This document shows, piece after piece, positions 27,778 through 38,263 of a stretch of 64,000 nt of DNA. The stretch's first letter is position 1. Every line of letters begins with the position of its first letter. The stretch spans positions 20,584 to 84,583 of the forward strand of contig JAUWMT010000005.1 in the NCBI GenBank assembly GCA_030613025.1, in the 5' to 3' direction. This DNA is from Candidatus Cloacimonadota bacterium. GTDB taxonomy: Bacteria; Cloacimonadota; Cloacimonadia; JGIOTU-2. Under the pieces are notes generated by a model, which was not told the origin of the DNA, did no database searches, and saw only the letters and a list, made by a program, of their open reading frames with translations. A program made the translations under genes and the position numbers.

Positions 27778-28239
27778 ATGAAATTCTACCAAAGCACAAT
27801 AAAAAATGATCTCGGCTTCATTACTCTCACTTTTTCGGATGAGGGTTTGCATACTTTAAATCTCAATGGCAATGTTGAGGATGTGATCTTTGAGCTTTCA
27901 AAGAATAACAAATACTTAACACAGCTCAAAGAATATTATGCGGGAAAGAGAAAAACCTTTGATCTGCCACTCGTACTTGTAGGAACTCCTTTTCAAAGAA
28001 ATGTATGGGAATACATTCAGCACATTCCCTATGGCGAAACTCAAACCTATAATGAAGTTGCTCAAGGTATAGGTCATCCAAACGCACAGCGCGCAGTAGG
28101 AAATGCACTTCATGTCAATCCAATCCCGATCATAGTTCCCTGTCATCGTGTCATCCGTTCAGACGGCGGACTAGGTGGCTTTGGTTTAGGAATAGATGTA
28201 AAACAAAAATTATTAGATCTCGAAAGACAACAGTTATGA
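27778..28239 (+). CDS. ogt: methylated-DNA--[protein]-cysteine S-methyltransferase
   Basis: GTPFQRNVWEYIQHIPYGETQTYNEVAQGIGHPNAQRAVGNALHVNPIPIIVPCHRVIRSDGGLGGFGLG. Confidence 0.95.
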   Translation: MKFYQSTIKNDLGFITLTFSDEGLHTLNLNGNVEDVIFELSKNNKYLTQLKEYYAGKRKTFDLPLVLVGTPFQRNVWEYIQHIPYGETQTYNEVAQGIGHPNAQRAVGNALHVNPIPIIVPCHRVIRSDGGLGGFGLGIDVKQKLLDLERQQL

Positions 28240-29291
28240 TAAAAAGAAAGAAAACCAGACAAATCTCAGTTGGTAAAGTAAAGATTGGTGGCAATGCACC
28301 AATTTCAGTCCAGTCAATGACCAATACGGACACACGAGATGCAGAGAAAACACTCGATCAAATCCGGCAATGCGCAGCTCACGGTTGTGATATTATCCGG
28401 GTTGCATTACCTGACATGAAAGCTGTTGAAGCACTTCCGAAAATTTTGGACGGATCCCCCATTCCGGTCATCGGAGACATTCACTTCAATCATGAGCTTG
28501 CGGTCAAAGCAATTGAGAACGGAGTGCAGGGCATCCGTATCAATCCGGGAAATATCGGCAGCTCGGAAAAGATCAAAAAAGTTATCGATGCTGCAAAGAA
28601 TGCTAATATTCCTATTCGTATTGGTATTAACGCAGGTTCTTTGGAAAAGGATATAAAGAAGAAATTTGGTGTAACTGCTGATGCCCTTGTGGAAAGTGCA
28701 CTCAGGCACGTTCATTTTTTTGAATCACAAAATTTTTACGATATAAAACTCTCATTAAAAGCATCATCAGTTCCCTTAACTATATCTGCGTACAGAAAGA
28801 TCAGCGAGAAGTGTGACTTCCCGTTACATCTCGGCGTCACAGAAGCCGGTACGGCTTTCTCAGGCACGATTCGTTCTTCAATTGGCATCGGAACACTCCT
28901 TGCAGAGGGAATCGGCGATACGATACGCATATCGCTTGCAGATGAGCCCGTGGAAGAGGTCAAAGTCGGACTCGAACTTTTGCGAGCACTCGATCTGCGA
29001 AAAGGTCCGCACATAATTGTATGCCCCACCTGCGGAAGAACTGAAATCGATATCATAAGCATTGCAAAGGAAGTGGAAAAGGAAGTTCAAAAATTGCAGA
29101 TCAATAAAAATATATCCATTGCTGTTATGGGTTGTGTAGTGAATGGACCAGGTGAAGCAGAAGAAGCTGATGTCGGTATTGCAGGCGGGAAAGGTCAAGC
29201 AGTGCTTTTCAAAAATGGAAAAATAATCCGGAAAATTCCTGAGCAACAGATCGTAGCTGAATTGCTCAAAGAAATAAACATAATATTATAA
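28236..29291 (+). CDS. ispG: 4-hydroxy-3-methylbut-2-enyl diphosphate synthase
   Basis: GKVKIGGNAPISVQSMTNTDTRD, IPVIGDIHFNHELA, GIRINPGNIG, CPTCGRTEID, VMGCVVNGPGEAEEADVGIAGGKG. Confidence 0.97.
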   Translation: MIKRKKTRQISVGKVKIGGNAPISVQSMTNTDTRDAEKTLDQIRQCAAHGCDIIRVALPDMKAVEALPKILDGSPIPVIGDIHFNHELAVKAIENGVQGIRINPGNIGSSEKIKKVIDAAKNANIPIRIGINAGSLEKDIKKKFGVTADALVESALRHVHFFESQNFYDIKLSLKASSVPLTISAYRKISEKCDFPLHLGVTEAGTAFSGTIRSSIGIGTLLAEGIGDTIRISLADEPVEEVKVGLELLRALDLRKGPHIIVCPTCGRTEIDIISIAKEVEKEVQKLQINKNISIAVMGCVVNGPGEAEEADVGIAGGKGQAVLFKNGKIIRKIPEQQIVAELLKEINIIL

Positions 29292-29298
29292 TTCCTCA

Positions 29299-30195
29299 AT
29301 GAAAACCATCTGTTCTGTCATAGATGTAGGAACTAATTCAATTCTGTTGCTTATTGCTGAGAAAGCAGACAATTCATGGAAAGTTCTTCATCGTGATGCA
29401 CAAACTTCCTCGCTTGGAAAAGGTATGAAAGATGGCTTCCTTACTAAAGAAGGAATTGCACTTGCCCAAGAAATTATTGAGAATTATATCACCATTTCAA
29501 AATCCTATCACGCAGAAAAAATAATCATAACCGGTACTTCTGCCTCGCGGGAGGCAAAGAATATTTCACAACTTTCCAACTGGCTTTCGGATAAGTATAA
29601 TTTGAAGTATCATATTCTTTCAGAAGAGCAGGAAATCTACTATATATATCTCGCAAACAAACACGAGTTTAACGAGCATGAAAATCTCATTATTTTTGAT
29701 ATTGGTGGTGGAAGTACTGAGTTCGTGATAGTGAAAAATGGCGATCTGGATTTCTCAATTAGCTTAAAAATGGGAGTTCGAAGACTTAACAATTTTTTTG
29801 ATAATGATGAGGAAAAATATGCTTTTTGTCAGAATATATTGGCACAGTCAGAAATTATTAAACATGCTCAAACTTCTTTTGAATGTGTCGGTGTAGGTGG
29901 TACAGTAACGAATCTTATTGCAGTGAAAAATGGTTTGAAAGAATGGATTTCAGAAAAAGTTCACAAACAGGTTCTTACTTTAGATGACGTTCTTCATTTC
30001 AAAGATTTGTGGAAGAAATTGTCTTATGAAAAGATAGAAAAACTCATTCCCTTTGATCCACACCGTTCCGATGTGCTGTTGTCAGGAACTATACTTCTTG
30101 AAAGTATTTTCTCTTATCTTGGTATTGATAAGATATTTGTAAGCGATTTCGGTTTACAGTTTGGAATTTTGCAGGATATTGAGAAATTTAACTAA
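29299..30195 (+). CDS. Ppx/GppA family phosphatase
   Basis: SVIDVGTNSILLLIAE, ITGTSASREAKN, IIFDIGGGSTEFVI, GVGGTVTNLIAV. Confidence 0.9.
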   Translation: MKTICSVIDVGTNSILLLIAEKADNSWKVLHRDAQTSSLGKGMKDGFLTKEGIALAQEIIENYITISKSYHAEKIIITGTSASREAKNISQLSNWLSDKYNLKYHILSEEQEIYYIYLANKHEFNEHENLIIFDIGGGSTEFVIVKNGDLDFSISLKMGVRRLNNFFDNDEEKYAFCQNILAQSEIIKHAQTSFECVGVGGTVTNLIAVKNGLKEWISEKVHKQVLTLDDVLHFKDLWKKLSYEKIEKLIPFDPHRSDVLLSGTILLESIFSYLGIDKIFVSDFGLQFGILQDIEKFN

Positions 30196-30198
30196 TCT

Positions 30199-30405
30199 TT
30201 AATTCGTAAAGAAATCAAAGATATTCATTAACGAGCTTGTAGCAGCTTTGTAGATTTCTGTGTATTTACAGCGGGTACAGGTAACTGTTGTAAATTTCTT
30301 AGACTGAATATTGAAAAGTTTGGTGAAAGTTCCACCTGTTGCCTGGAACTGGTCGGTTTCATATTCTGTGTTTTTGCACTTCGGGCATATCCATTTGCCT
30401 TGCAT
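30199..30405 (-). CDS. zinc-ribbon protein (PF09855-like)
   Basis: CPKCKNTEYETDQFQATGGTFTKLFNIQSKKFTTVTCTRCKYTEIYK..IFDFF. Confidence 0.8.
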   Translation of the reverse strand: MQGKWICPKCKNTEYETDQFQATGGTFTKLFNIQSKKFTTVTCTRCKYTEIYKAATSSLMNIFDFFTN

Positions 30406-30654
30406 TTTGACTCCTACATATAAATATTTTTACCATGAAAAGCACGAAAACAGGTTTTAAAAGAAAATATTCTTCTAAACATTATTTTATCATTTTTGTG
30501 TATTTCGCTTGCCCCGTAAGGAAGAATGACTGTATCGGGGGTGTATTTCGCCTGCGTCGGCGTCCTGTCGGGGCGTAACGAAGTGAAGACTGAAGCGCAG
30601 TGAAGACGTGTTGTTCAGCATTTTTCTTATTAATAAATTTTACTTTTTTGTACC

Positions 30655-30693
30655 AAAACAAACAGCCCAGGCAGAGGGGAGGCCACCTAGGCT
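30655..30693 (-). terminator. candidate intrinsic terminator of the ribosomal super-operon
   Basis: RC: AGCCTAGG-tggcctcccctctg-CCTGGGCT followed by GTTTGTTTTGG. Confidence 0.45.
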
Positions 30694-30757
30694 GAGGAGG
30701 TCTTTAAAGCAATATTACTACCGCTTTAAGGGGGGAAATTTTATATAAAATTAATCA

Positions 30758-31522
30758 TTAAGATTTTTCTTTTTTAACTGATTCTTCAGGTTTTTCTTCT
30801 TTCGCAGATTCAGTTTCATCATTAGATTCCGGTTCTTCTTTCTTTTCTTCATCAACCTTTTCTTCGACTGTTTCCACTTCTTTTTCTGCCGGAACTTCTT
30901 CTACGACTCCCTCATTCAACGCTTCTTCCACTTCTTCTTTGCTCTCTTCAAGATCTTCCTGCTTCTCTTCAATTTCCGGTTCCACAGTCTCGGGAATTTC
31001 TACTTTTTCTTCAGTTTCTGGTTCCTTTTCAATCTCAACTTTAACTTCTTCTTTTTTCTCAGCTTTAGCTTTTGGCTTCTCTTGCTTTTTCTTCTCTACA
31101 GCAGGTTTCTTTGATGTTTTCGGTTTATCAGTTTTTGATTTCTTTTTCTTCTTATCAGCAATTTCTTCTTCTACAAATTCGACAATAGCTGTGGGAGCTG
31201 CGTCACCAATACGGAAACCGGTTTTAATTACTCGAGTATAACCGCCATTTCTGCTTTTATACTTTGGTGCTATTTCATCAAAGAGTTTTTTTACCAGATC
31301 TCTGTTTTTTAAAATTTTATATGCCTGTCTGCGTGCATGAACAGTACCTTTTTTTCCGTATGTGATCAGTTTTTCTGAAAGACGTCCTGTTTCTTTTGCA
31401 CGGGTAAGAGTAGTTTCAATTCTCTCATTTTGCAGGAGTGCTTTGACGAGATTATTCAAGAGAGCTTTTTTCTGCCCTAAAATTCTGCCAAATGATGTTG
31501 TGCCTTTTTTGCGATGTCTCAT
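30758..31522 (-). CDS. rplQ: 50S ribosomal protein L17 with long E/K-rich C-terminal extension
   Basis: MRHRKKGTTSFGRILGQKKALLNNLVKALLQNERIETTLTRAKE then about 130 aa of E/K/P-rich sequence. Confidence 0.95.
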   Translation of the reverse strand: MRHRKKGTTSFGRILGQKKALLNNLVKALLQNERIETTLTRAKETGRLSEKLITYGKKGTVHARRQAYKILKNRDLVKKLFDEIAPKYKSRNGGYTRVIKTGFRIGDAAPTAIVEFVEEEIADKKKKKSKTDKPKTSKKPAVEKKKQEKPKAKAEKKEEVKVEIEKEPETEEKVEIPETVEPEIEEKQEDLEESKEEVEEALNEGVVEEVPAEKEVETVEEKVDEEKKEEPESNDETESAKEEKPEESVKKEKS

Positions 31523-32529
31523 TTTTGTTCCTCAATTTTTTTGAGAGCGTCAAGTTGGTCATCAATTTTTTTAATATCCATACCAAGTTTCAATCCGTAA
31601 CGGTCAAGTACAGTTTTCACTTCATCAAGAGATTTCTTGCCGAAATTACGCAGGCGCAGAAGCTGGTTCTCTGTTTTTGCAACCAGTTCTTTTACGAATC
31701 CGATCTTTGATGCTGCAAGACAGTTACTGCATCGGACACTCAGCTCAAGTTCGCCGACCTTCATTTTCATAAGTTTTTGAAGATTTCTCAGCTCAGGATC
31801 GATCTTTTCTCTCTTAATATATTTTGGTTCCTCTTTGAATTGAATAATTGCCTGGAAACAATCTTTCAATATTTTTGCTGCAAGACTAAGTGCTTCTTCC
31901 GGCACGATACTTCCATCAGTCCACATCTCAAGAATGATCTTGTCATAGTCGATCTTCTCATCAACTCTTTCCCTGCCGATATTGAAATTTACCTTTCGTA
32001 TCGAGGAATAAATTGAATCAATGGGGATCATCCCTATCTGTATTTCTGATGTATCATGTTCATTTTCACGAACGTAGCCGATACCGTTATTTGCCCAGAG
32101 TTCCATGTGAAAATCAACATCATCGACAAGTTCAAGGAGATACAGGTCTTTATTTATGATCTCAACGTTTTTGGGTACGGTGATCTGTCCTGCAGTGATT
32201 TTACCGGGACCTTTTATAGAAAGTTCGAGCTTCTCTTCTTTATTGCTGTTGATCTTGAGCACAAGATTTTTCAGGTTAAGAATAAGTTCGACATAGTCTT
32301 CCCGTGCCCCGGGAATCGCAGCATATTGATGCTGGAGTCCATGCACCTTCACAAAACGTACTGCGCCACCCTGTATTGTAGACAAAAGCACTCGACGGAA
32401 AGAATTTGCGATCGTAGTGCCGAATCCCTGCTCAAAGGGAGCGATGGTGAATTTACCATAGGTTTTTGAATAGGTCTTTTCGTCCTTATCAATATATGTA
32501 GGCATTTGTATTGGTTCTAAATCAACCAT
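31519..32529 (-). CDS. rpoA: RNA polymerase alpha subunit
   Basis: KFTIAPFEQGFGTTIANSFRRVLLSTIQGGAV; alpha-CTD LELSVRCSNCLAASKI..LLRLRNFGKKSLDEVK. Confidence 0.98.
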   Translation of the reverse strand: MVDLEPIQMPTYIDKDEKTYSKTYGKFTIAPFEQGFGTTIANSFRRVLLSTIQGGAVRFVKVHGLQHQYAAIPGAREDYVELILNLKNLVLKINSNKEEKLELSIKGPGKITAGQITVPKNVEIINKDLYLLELVDDVDFHMELWANNGIGYVRENEHDTSEIQIGMIPIDSIYSSIRKVNFNIGRERVDEKIDYDKIILEMWTDGSIVPEEALSLAAKILKDCFQAIIQFKEEPKYIKREKIDPELRNLQKLMKMKVGELELSVRCSNCLAASKIGFVKELVAKTENQLLRLRNFGKKSLDEVKTVLDRYGLKLGMDIKKIDDQLDALKKIEEQK

Positions 32530-32544
32530 GTGTACTCCTATGTA

Positions 32545-33174
32545 TTATTTAGAGTAGAATTCAATAATTAATCTATGATCAATATCCTGCGGAAGCTGAT
32601 CTGCAGTTGGCAGAGCTTTCACATAACCCGAAAATTCTTCAGGATGAACTTCAAGCCAGTTGAACTGATCAAGTGACTTATGTGCTTCCATAGCTTCGTG
32701 GATATTGGGTATTTGTCTACTTTTACTTCTTATTTCTATCTTTTGTCCGGGTGCAATGAGAAATGATGGAATATCAACTTTTTTACCATCGACCAGCACA
32801 TGTCCATGATTAACAAGCTGGCGAGCAGCATTTCGTGAGGTTGCAAAACCCATTCTATAGATAGTATTATCTAAACGTATTTCGAGAAGTCTTAAAAGAT
32901 TTTCACCGGTCACACCCTTCATTTTGGATGCTTTCTTGAAATAATTCTTGAACTGTTTTTCAAGAAGACCATAGGTTCTCTTTGCTTTTTGCTTTTCACG
33001 AAGATGTATCCCATAGTCACTCAATTTTGCGCGATATCTTCTTTTACTCTCTCCGGGAGGAGTATTTCTGCGTTCAATACTGCACTTTTGAGTGTAACAA
33101 CGTGCACCTTTCAAAAAGAGTTTAACACCTTCTCTTCTACATAACTTACATTTTGATCCTAAAAATCTAGCCAT
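32545..33174 (-). CDS. rpsD: 30S ribosomal protein S4
   Basis: GSKCKLCRREGVKLFLKGARCYTQKCSIERRNTPPG, S4 domain RLDNTIYRMGFATSRNAARQLVNHGHVLVDGK. Confidence 0.98.
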   Translation of the reverse strand: MARFLGSKCKLCRREGVKLFLKGARCYTQKCSIERRNTPPGESKRRYRAKLSDYGIHLREKQKAKRTYGLLEKQFKNYFKKASKMKGVTGENLLRLLEIRLDNTIYRMGFATSRNAARQLVNHGHVLVDGKKVDIPSFLIAPGQKIEIRSKSRQIPNIHEAMEAHKSLDQFNWLEVHPEEFSGYVKALPTADQLPQDIDHRLIIEFYSK

Positions 33175-33185
33175 TCTGAATCCTC

Positions 33186-33587
33186 TTAAATTCTTCTTCG
33201 TTTGGGTGGACGACAGCCATTATGAGGAATGGGAGTCGTATCAAGAATTGACAATACATTCAAACCTTCTGACTGAAGTGAACGAACTGCAGAATCTCTT
33301 CCGGAACCAGGTCCACTCACCCTAACATGTATATTTCGTAAACCCATATTTAACACTTTACTTGCGATATCCTTTGCAGTCTGCTGAGCTGCATAGGAAG
33401 TGCTTTTCTTGGAATTCTTGAAACCATTTTTGCCACAGCTTGACCAGGCGATCACATTACCTTTTCTATCAGTAATTGTGATAATAGTATTATTAAAAGT
33501 TGCCTGGATATGGGCTACGCCGTCTGTTTCCTGGAGACGGACTTTCTTTTTTCTTACTGTTTTCTTCTGTTTGCTTTTTACTGCCAT
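33186..33587 (-). CDS. rpsK: 30S ribosomal protein S11
   Basis: [64 protein letters not shown]-track start 33710 is too far upstream. Confidence 0.97.
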   Translation of the reverse strand: MAVKSKQKKTVRKKKVRLQETDGVAHIQATFNNTIITITDRKGNVIAWSSCGKNGFKNSKKSTSYAAQQTAKDIASKVLNMGLRNIHVRVSGPGSGRDSAVRSLQSEGLNVLSILDTTPIPHNGCRPPKRRRI

Positions 33588-33598
33588 CTTTTCTCCTG

Positions 33599-33964
33599 TT
33601 ACTTCCTGCCGACTCGGCTGCTTCGTGGTCCTTTTCTTGTACGGGCATTTGAATGTGTGCTTTGTCCGCGAACAGGAAGACCGATACGATGACGCAAACC
33701 ACGATAACAACCAATCTCCATGAGACGTTTGATATTCATGGTTCTTTCCTTGCGCAGATCACCTTCGATCATATAATTATCTCTGATGATATCACGCAGT
33801 TTAATAACGTCCTGGTCAGTAAGATCTTTTACTTTTTTATTGATATCGACACCAGCTTTTTCCAGTATCTTATTAGAGGTGGAACGACCTATACCAAAAA
33901 TATAAGTCAAGCCGATCTCTATTCGCTTTTCATTTGGTAAATCAACACCTGCTATTCGTGCCAA
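33599..33964 (-). CDS. rpsM: 30S ribosomal protein S13
   Basis: [60 protein letters not shown]. Confidence 0.98.
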   Translation of the reverse strand: MARIAGVDLPNEKRIEIGLTYIFGIGRSTSNKILEKAGVDINKKVKDLTDQDVIKLRDIIRDNYMIEGDLRKERTMNIKRLMEIGCYRGLRHRIGLPVRGQSTHSNARTRKGPRSSRVGRK

Positions 33965-33977
33965 AGTGCCTCCTTGC

Positions 33978-34094
33978 TTAACCTTGTCTCTGTTTATGTT
34001 TTGGGTTTGATGAACAAATTACATATATGCGCCCTTTGCGCTTTACAATCTTACAATCTTTACAAAGTTTCTTTACTGATGCTCGAACTTTCAT
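33978..34094 (-). CDS. rpmJ: 50S ribosomal protein L36
   Basis: RC reads [38 protein letters not shown]; absent from the ORF track because of length. Confidence 0.97.
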   Translation of the reverse strand: MKVRASVKKLCKDCKIVKRKGRIYVICSSNPKHKQRQG

Positions 34095-34111
34095 AAAAAA
34101 AATCCTCTATA

Positions 34112-34333
34112 TTATTTATAACGATAAACGATACGTCCCATATTAAGGTCATAAGGAGAGAGTTCCATCTTCACCTTATCACCGACAAGAATGCGGATAT
34201 AGTGCATTCTCATTTTACCGGAAATATGGGCATGAACTTTATGACCATTTTCCAGTTCCACGATAAATTTCGTGCCGGGAAGCGCTTCAACGACTGTACC
34301 GTCAACTTCTATGAGGCCGTCTTTAGCCATCAT
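34112..34333 (-). CDS. infA: translation initiation factor IF-1
   Basis: [73 protein letters not shown]. Confidence 0.97.
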   Translation of the reverse strand: MMAKDGLIEVDGTVVEALPGTKFIVELENGHKVHAHISGKMRMHYIRILVGDKVKMELSPYDLNMGRIVYRYK

Positions 34334-35097
34334 GAACTCCTTGTTTTCGTTAAAATTTCCGGTTCATTCTCTGTGATAAGAACGGTGTTTTCGAAATGTG
34401 CAGATGGTGAACCATCCATCGTGTAAAAAACCCATTCTTTTTCTACAGTTTTTGAAGTTCCAATATTGAACATCGGCTCAATGGAAATGGTCATGCCCGG
34501 TTTGAGCACAGGTCCTGTTCCCTTTTTGCCGACATTCGGTACCAAAGGGTCTTCATGCAATGTACGCCCGATTCCATGCCCTGTGAGCCATTCTGCCACA
34601 TGCAATCCATTATCCATCGCAGTTTTTTCAATTGCTGCAGAAATATCTCCGACCCTTTTGCCGGGCTTGCACTGTGTGATGGCATTTTCAAGGGCTTTTC
34701 TTGCACAATCGAGAAGGAACTGAACTTCCTTGGAAATATTTCCAACTACAAAAGTTCGGGCTCCGTCACCACAGAAGCCATTCAATTTAATACCCACATC
34801 TATGCCGATTACATCACTACTTTTTAATACTTTATCTTTGGTCGAATAACCATGAACGATCTCACTGTTTACAGATGAACAAATCGAATATTCATACGGA
34901 TCAAGACCGTCCATTTCATAACCTTTGAAAGCAGACTCTGCACCATGCTCTTTCATGATATCTTCTGCTCGGGCATTCAAATCAAAAGCATTCACGCCAG
35001 GTTTGATCATGTCATGAAGCTCATCAAGAATGAACGCAACAAGAGAATTGCTCTCCCTCATGAGTTTTATTTCCCGGGTATTCTTTATCGTGATCAT
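34330..35097 (-). CDS. map: type I methionyl aminopeptidase
   Basis: [55 protein letters not shown]. Confidence 0.97.
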   Translation of the reverse strand: MITIKNTREIKLMRESNSLVAFILDELHDMIKPGVNAFDLNARAEDIMKEHGAESAFKGYEMDGLDPYEYSICSSVNSEIVHGYSTKDKVLKSSDVIGIDVGIKLNGFCGDGARTFVVGNISKEVQFLLDCARKALENAITQCKPGKRVGDISAAIEKTAMDNGLHVAEWLTGHGIGRTLHEDPLVPNVGKKGTGPVLKPGMTISIEPMFNIGTSKTVEKEWVFYTMDGSPSAHFENTVLITENEPEILTKTRSS

Positions 35098-35099
35098 TC

Positions 35100-35771
35100 T
35101 TATTCGAGTATTGTCACGATCTGCTTGAATACTTCTTCAAGAGAGTTTACGCCATCCGCTATGTGAAGAACATTCTTCTTTGTGAAATAATTAATAAGAG
35201 GTTCGGCAGTATTATGAAAAACCTTCAACCGATTCTTAATGGTATCGACTTTATCATCATCACGAATAATAAGCTCTGTGCCACAATTATCACAAAAGAA
35301 GGAATCTCCATCTTTTTTCTTAGGAATTTTATGGATGAGATTATAAATGCTTTTACAGCTCGGGCAATATCGTCGATTAGATAACCGTTTGATAACCTCT
35401 TCATCAGGTATATCGATGAGAATGGCACACACTTTTGCATTTGTGGATACATATTCCATATCAAAGAACATTTCTGCTTGTTCTTCATTTCTTGGAAATC
35501 CGTCAAACAAAGCACCTTCAGCACAATCCGGCTGCAGTACTCTGTCTTTTACCATCTCGATGATAAGATCGTCAGGAACAAGATCACCTTTGTGCATGAA
35601 TTTATGTGCTTCAATACCAAGGGGAGTTCCTTTATCGATGTTATCACGTAGGATCTCACCGGTAGAGATATGAGGAATATGAAATCTCTCTTTGATATAT
35701 GCTGCCTGAGTGCCTTTCCCTGCTCCGGGAGGACCCAATAATACAACTATACGTTTTTTCTTGTCGATCAC
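35100..35771 (-). CDS. adk: adenylate kinase
   Basis: VVLLGPPGAGKGTQAAYIKERFHIPHISTGEILR, LFDGFPRNEEQAE, Cys4 lid CPSCKSIYN..CDNCGTEL. Confidence 0.97.
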   Translation of the reverse strand: MIDKKKRIVVLLGPPGAGKGTQAAYIKERFHIPHISTGEILRDNIDKGTPLGIEAHKFMHKGDLVPDDLIIEMVKDRVLQPDCAEGALFDGFPRNEEQAEMFFDMEYVSTNAKVCAILIDIPDEEVIKRLSNRRYCPSCKSIYNLIHKIPKKKDGDSFFCDNCGTELIIRDDDKVDTIKNRLKVFHNTAEPLINYFTKKNVLHIADGVNSLEEVFKQIVTILE

Positions 35772-37081
35772 CTTGATCTCCCTCGCAATTTACCTTTCTT
35801 CATAAATCCGTCATAATGACGCATAACAAGATGAGATTCTATCTGCTTCAGTGTATCGAGCGCCACCCCAACGATAATGATCAACCCTGTACCTCCGAAA
35901 TAGAATGGAAGTCTGGCATATTGGATAAGAAATGTCGGTGTAACTGCGATGAATGCAAAGAATATTGCACCGGGTAAGGTGATACGAACAATCACATTGT
36001 TTATATATTCAGCAGTTCTCTTACCGGGCTTACGTCCGGGAATGAAGCCGCCATATTTTTTCATATTTGCTGCAATCTCTGTCGGATTGAGTACAATAGC
36101 AGTATAGAAGTAGGCAAAGAATACGATCATTATCACATAGAGAACCGTATGCAGGAAAGCACCGGGTGAGAGCCAACTTGAGAGCATATGCATGAAATCA
36201 CTATCCTTAAAGAATGTCGTGATCGTTTGCGGGAACATGAGTACGGATTGCGCAAAAATAATAGGAATAACACCTGCGGAGTTTACCTTCAGTGGAATAT
36301 ACGTTGCCTGTCCGCCATAGATCTTTCTGCCTATGACTCGCTTTGCATATTGCACCGGGATCTTTCGAGTCGCTTCAGTTATGAAAATAACTGCAGTAGT
36401 GGCAAGCACCATAAACACGAGAACCGCAATAGCAAGTATTAGGGGAAGGGTACCTGTTGCAACCATTTTGAACGTATTTATAAATCCGTTTGGATATTGA
36501 GCAATAATACCAATAAAGATGATAAGAGAAATACCATTCCCAATACCTTTTTCTGTGATCTGCTCACCAAGCCACATTATGAGTATCGTGCCGGTTACAA
36601 GAGTGAGTACGGTCACGAATTTGAACATCAAACCCGGATATGGAACAACTGCTGCACCGGAAGGAGTAGTAATACTCTCAAGAAAAGTAGTTATCCAGAA
36701 CGCATTAAAAATACCGACAATAAGCGTACCGTAACGCGTATATTGGGTAATTTTTTTCTGACCTTCAGGACCCTCTTTTTTAAGCTTTTCAAAATAAGGA
36801 ATTACTCCGCCGAGAAGCTGCATCACAATAGAAGCAGTAATGTACGGCATGATACCGAGAGCGAAGATGGTTGCCTTGCTCAGGTTTCCACCCACAAAAA
36901 GGTCGATCATACCGAATATGGTATTACCTTGCGTTGCAAAAAACTCTCCAAGCGCTGCGGTATTGATACCCGGAGTGGGAATATGACTCCCTAAACGATA
37001 AGCAATAAGAATTCCAAGAGTGAAAAGAACTTTCTTCTTTAATTCAGGAACTTTAAAGATGTTAAATAGTGATTTTAGCAC
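35768..37081 (-). CDS. secY: Sec translocase subunit SecY
   Basis: SHIPTPGINTAAL, GIMPYITASIVMQLL, YGGFIPGRKPGKRTAEYI. Confidence 0.98.
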   Translation of the reverse strand: MLKSLFNIFKVPELKKKVLFTLGILIAYRLGSHIPTPGINTAALGEFFATQGNTIFGMIDLFVGGNLSKATIFALGIMPYITASIVMQLLGGVIPYFEKLKKEGPEGQKKITQYTRYGTLIVGIFNAFWITTFLESITTPSGAAVVPYPGLMFKFVTVLTLVTGTILIMWLGEQITEKGIGNGISLIIFIGIIAQYPNGFINTFKMVATGTLPLILAIAVLVFMVLATTAVIFITEATRKIPVQYAKRVIGRKIYGGQATYIPLKVNSAGVIPIIFAQSVLMFPQTITTFFKDSDFMHMLSSWLSPGAFLHTVLYVIMIVFFAYFYTAIVLNPTEIAANMKKYGGFIPGRKPGKRTAEYINNVIVRITLPGAIFFAFIAVTPTFLIQYARLPFYFGGTGLIIIVGVALDTLKQIESHLVMRHYDGFMKKGKLRGRSR

Positions 37082-37536
37082 TATACAACCTCTACTTTCC
37101 CGCCAACCTTCTGAATGATTTCAATTGCTTTTTTGCTAAAACCGTTGGCTTTGATTACTTTCTTTTTATCAAATTTATTTTCCTTATTTGCAAGAACTTT
37201 CACCATTTGAACTTTGTGATTTTGAATTTCAATCAACCCACGTTTTTCCATGAGTTCGATATCAATAATGCTTTCATCGATTTCAGCAAGAGTGTTCAAA
37301 GAGACAATTCTATATTTCTTGGAAAATCTACTATTATTAAAACCCTTAATAGGCAATCTGCGATGTATGGGCATTTGACCGCCTTCAAACCAGTTAGGAA
37401 TGCTGGCGCCGCTTCTGCACTTCTGCCCATTCATGCCGTGACCGCTGGTTTTTCCTTTTCCAGAGCCGTCACCTTTGCCCAGACGAAATTTTTTCTTACG
37501 AGAATTTTGAGGAGGTTTTAATTCATTTAATTTCAT
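37081..37536 (-). CDS. rplO: 50S ribosomal protein L15
   Basis: MKLNELKPPQNSRKKKFRLGKGDGSGKGKTSGHGMNGQKCRSG. Confidence 0.97.
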   Translation of the reverse strand: MKLNELKPPQNSRKKKFRLGKGDGSGKGKTSGHGMNGQKCRSGASIPNWFEGGQMPIHRRLPIKGFNNSRFSKKYRIVSLNTLAEIDESIIDIELMEKRGLIEIQNHKVQMVKVLANKENKFDKKKVIKANGFSKKAIEIIQKVGGKVEVV

Positions 37537-37730
37537 TTGGAACCTCTTCTTCCTTTAATTTCTTCAACTTCAACTAAATGTGCTACAGTATTGATCATTC
37601 CCAAAATGGGGGGTGTGTCTTTTTGAATAACAGAATGATGGAGCTTGCGAAGTCCCAATGCTTCAACAGTTTTCCTGGTTTTGGGCTTCTGTCCTATCGT
37701 GCTTTTTACTAATGTAATTTTAAGTTTCAT
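37533..37730 (-). CDS. rpmD: 50S ribosomal protein L30
   Basis: KITLVKSTIGQKPKTRKTVEALGLRKLHHSVIQKDTPPILGMINTVAHLVEVEE. Confidence 0.96.
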   Translation of the reverse strand: MKLKITLVKSTIGQKPKTRKTVEALGLRKLHHSVIQKDTPPILGMINTVAHLVEVEEIKGRRGSK

Positions 37731-37748
37731 TTCTTGATCAACCTTTAT

Positions 37749-38255
37749 TTATGATAGAAGTTCTGATACAGTTTTTCCACGTAGTTTTGCGACTTCTTCA
37801 TGTGAGCGGAGAGCTTGAAGTGCACGAACTGTGGCTTTCACCATATTGTGTTTTGTGCTTGACCCAAGGGATTTAGTCAGCACATTTTCCACACCTGCAG
37901 CTTCAAGGATCGCACGTATTGGTCCACCAGCGATAACACCAGTACCGGGTGCGGCTGGCTTGAGGAGCACTTTACTACCTCTGAATTTACCAACGATCAT
38001 GTGCGGGATCGTGCCATTACGAATCGGGAAACCGAAGAGAGATTTTCTTGCTTTATCCTTGGCTTTATTTATGGCAGGAATAACTTCATTGGCTTTTCCC
38101 ATGCCGACACCGACTTTTCCGTTTTTATCACCAACTACTACTGTGGCATTAAAGCTGAAGTGTCTTCCACCCTTGATCACTTTGGAAACACGGTTGGTAT
38201 CAACAACTTGTTCGTAAACTAATTCATTTTCATCACGTCGTCTTTCGTTTCGCAT
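37749..38255 (-). CDS. rpsE: 30S ribosomal protein S5
   Basis: [37 protein letters not shown]. Confidence 0.98.
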   Translation of the reverse strand: MRNERRRDENELVYEQVVDTNRVSKVIKGGRHFSFNATVVVGDKNGKVGVGMGKANEVIPAINKAKDKARKSLFGFPIRNGTIPHMIVGKFRGSKVLLKPAAPGTGVIAGGPIRAILEAAGVENVLTKSLGSSTKHNMVKATVRALQALRSHEEVAKLRGKTVSELLS

Positions 38256-38263
38256 ATGCTCTC

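Noticed and set aside
34466-34827. Plus-strand ORFs antisense to map
   Set aside because: Shadow ORFs; map is fully conserved on the minus strand.
36497-36994. 165-aa plus-strand ORF inside secY
   Set aside because: Antisense to secY; no recognisable domain.
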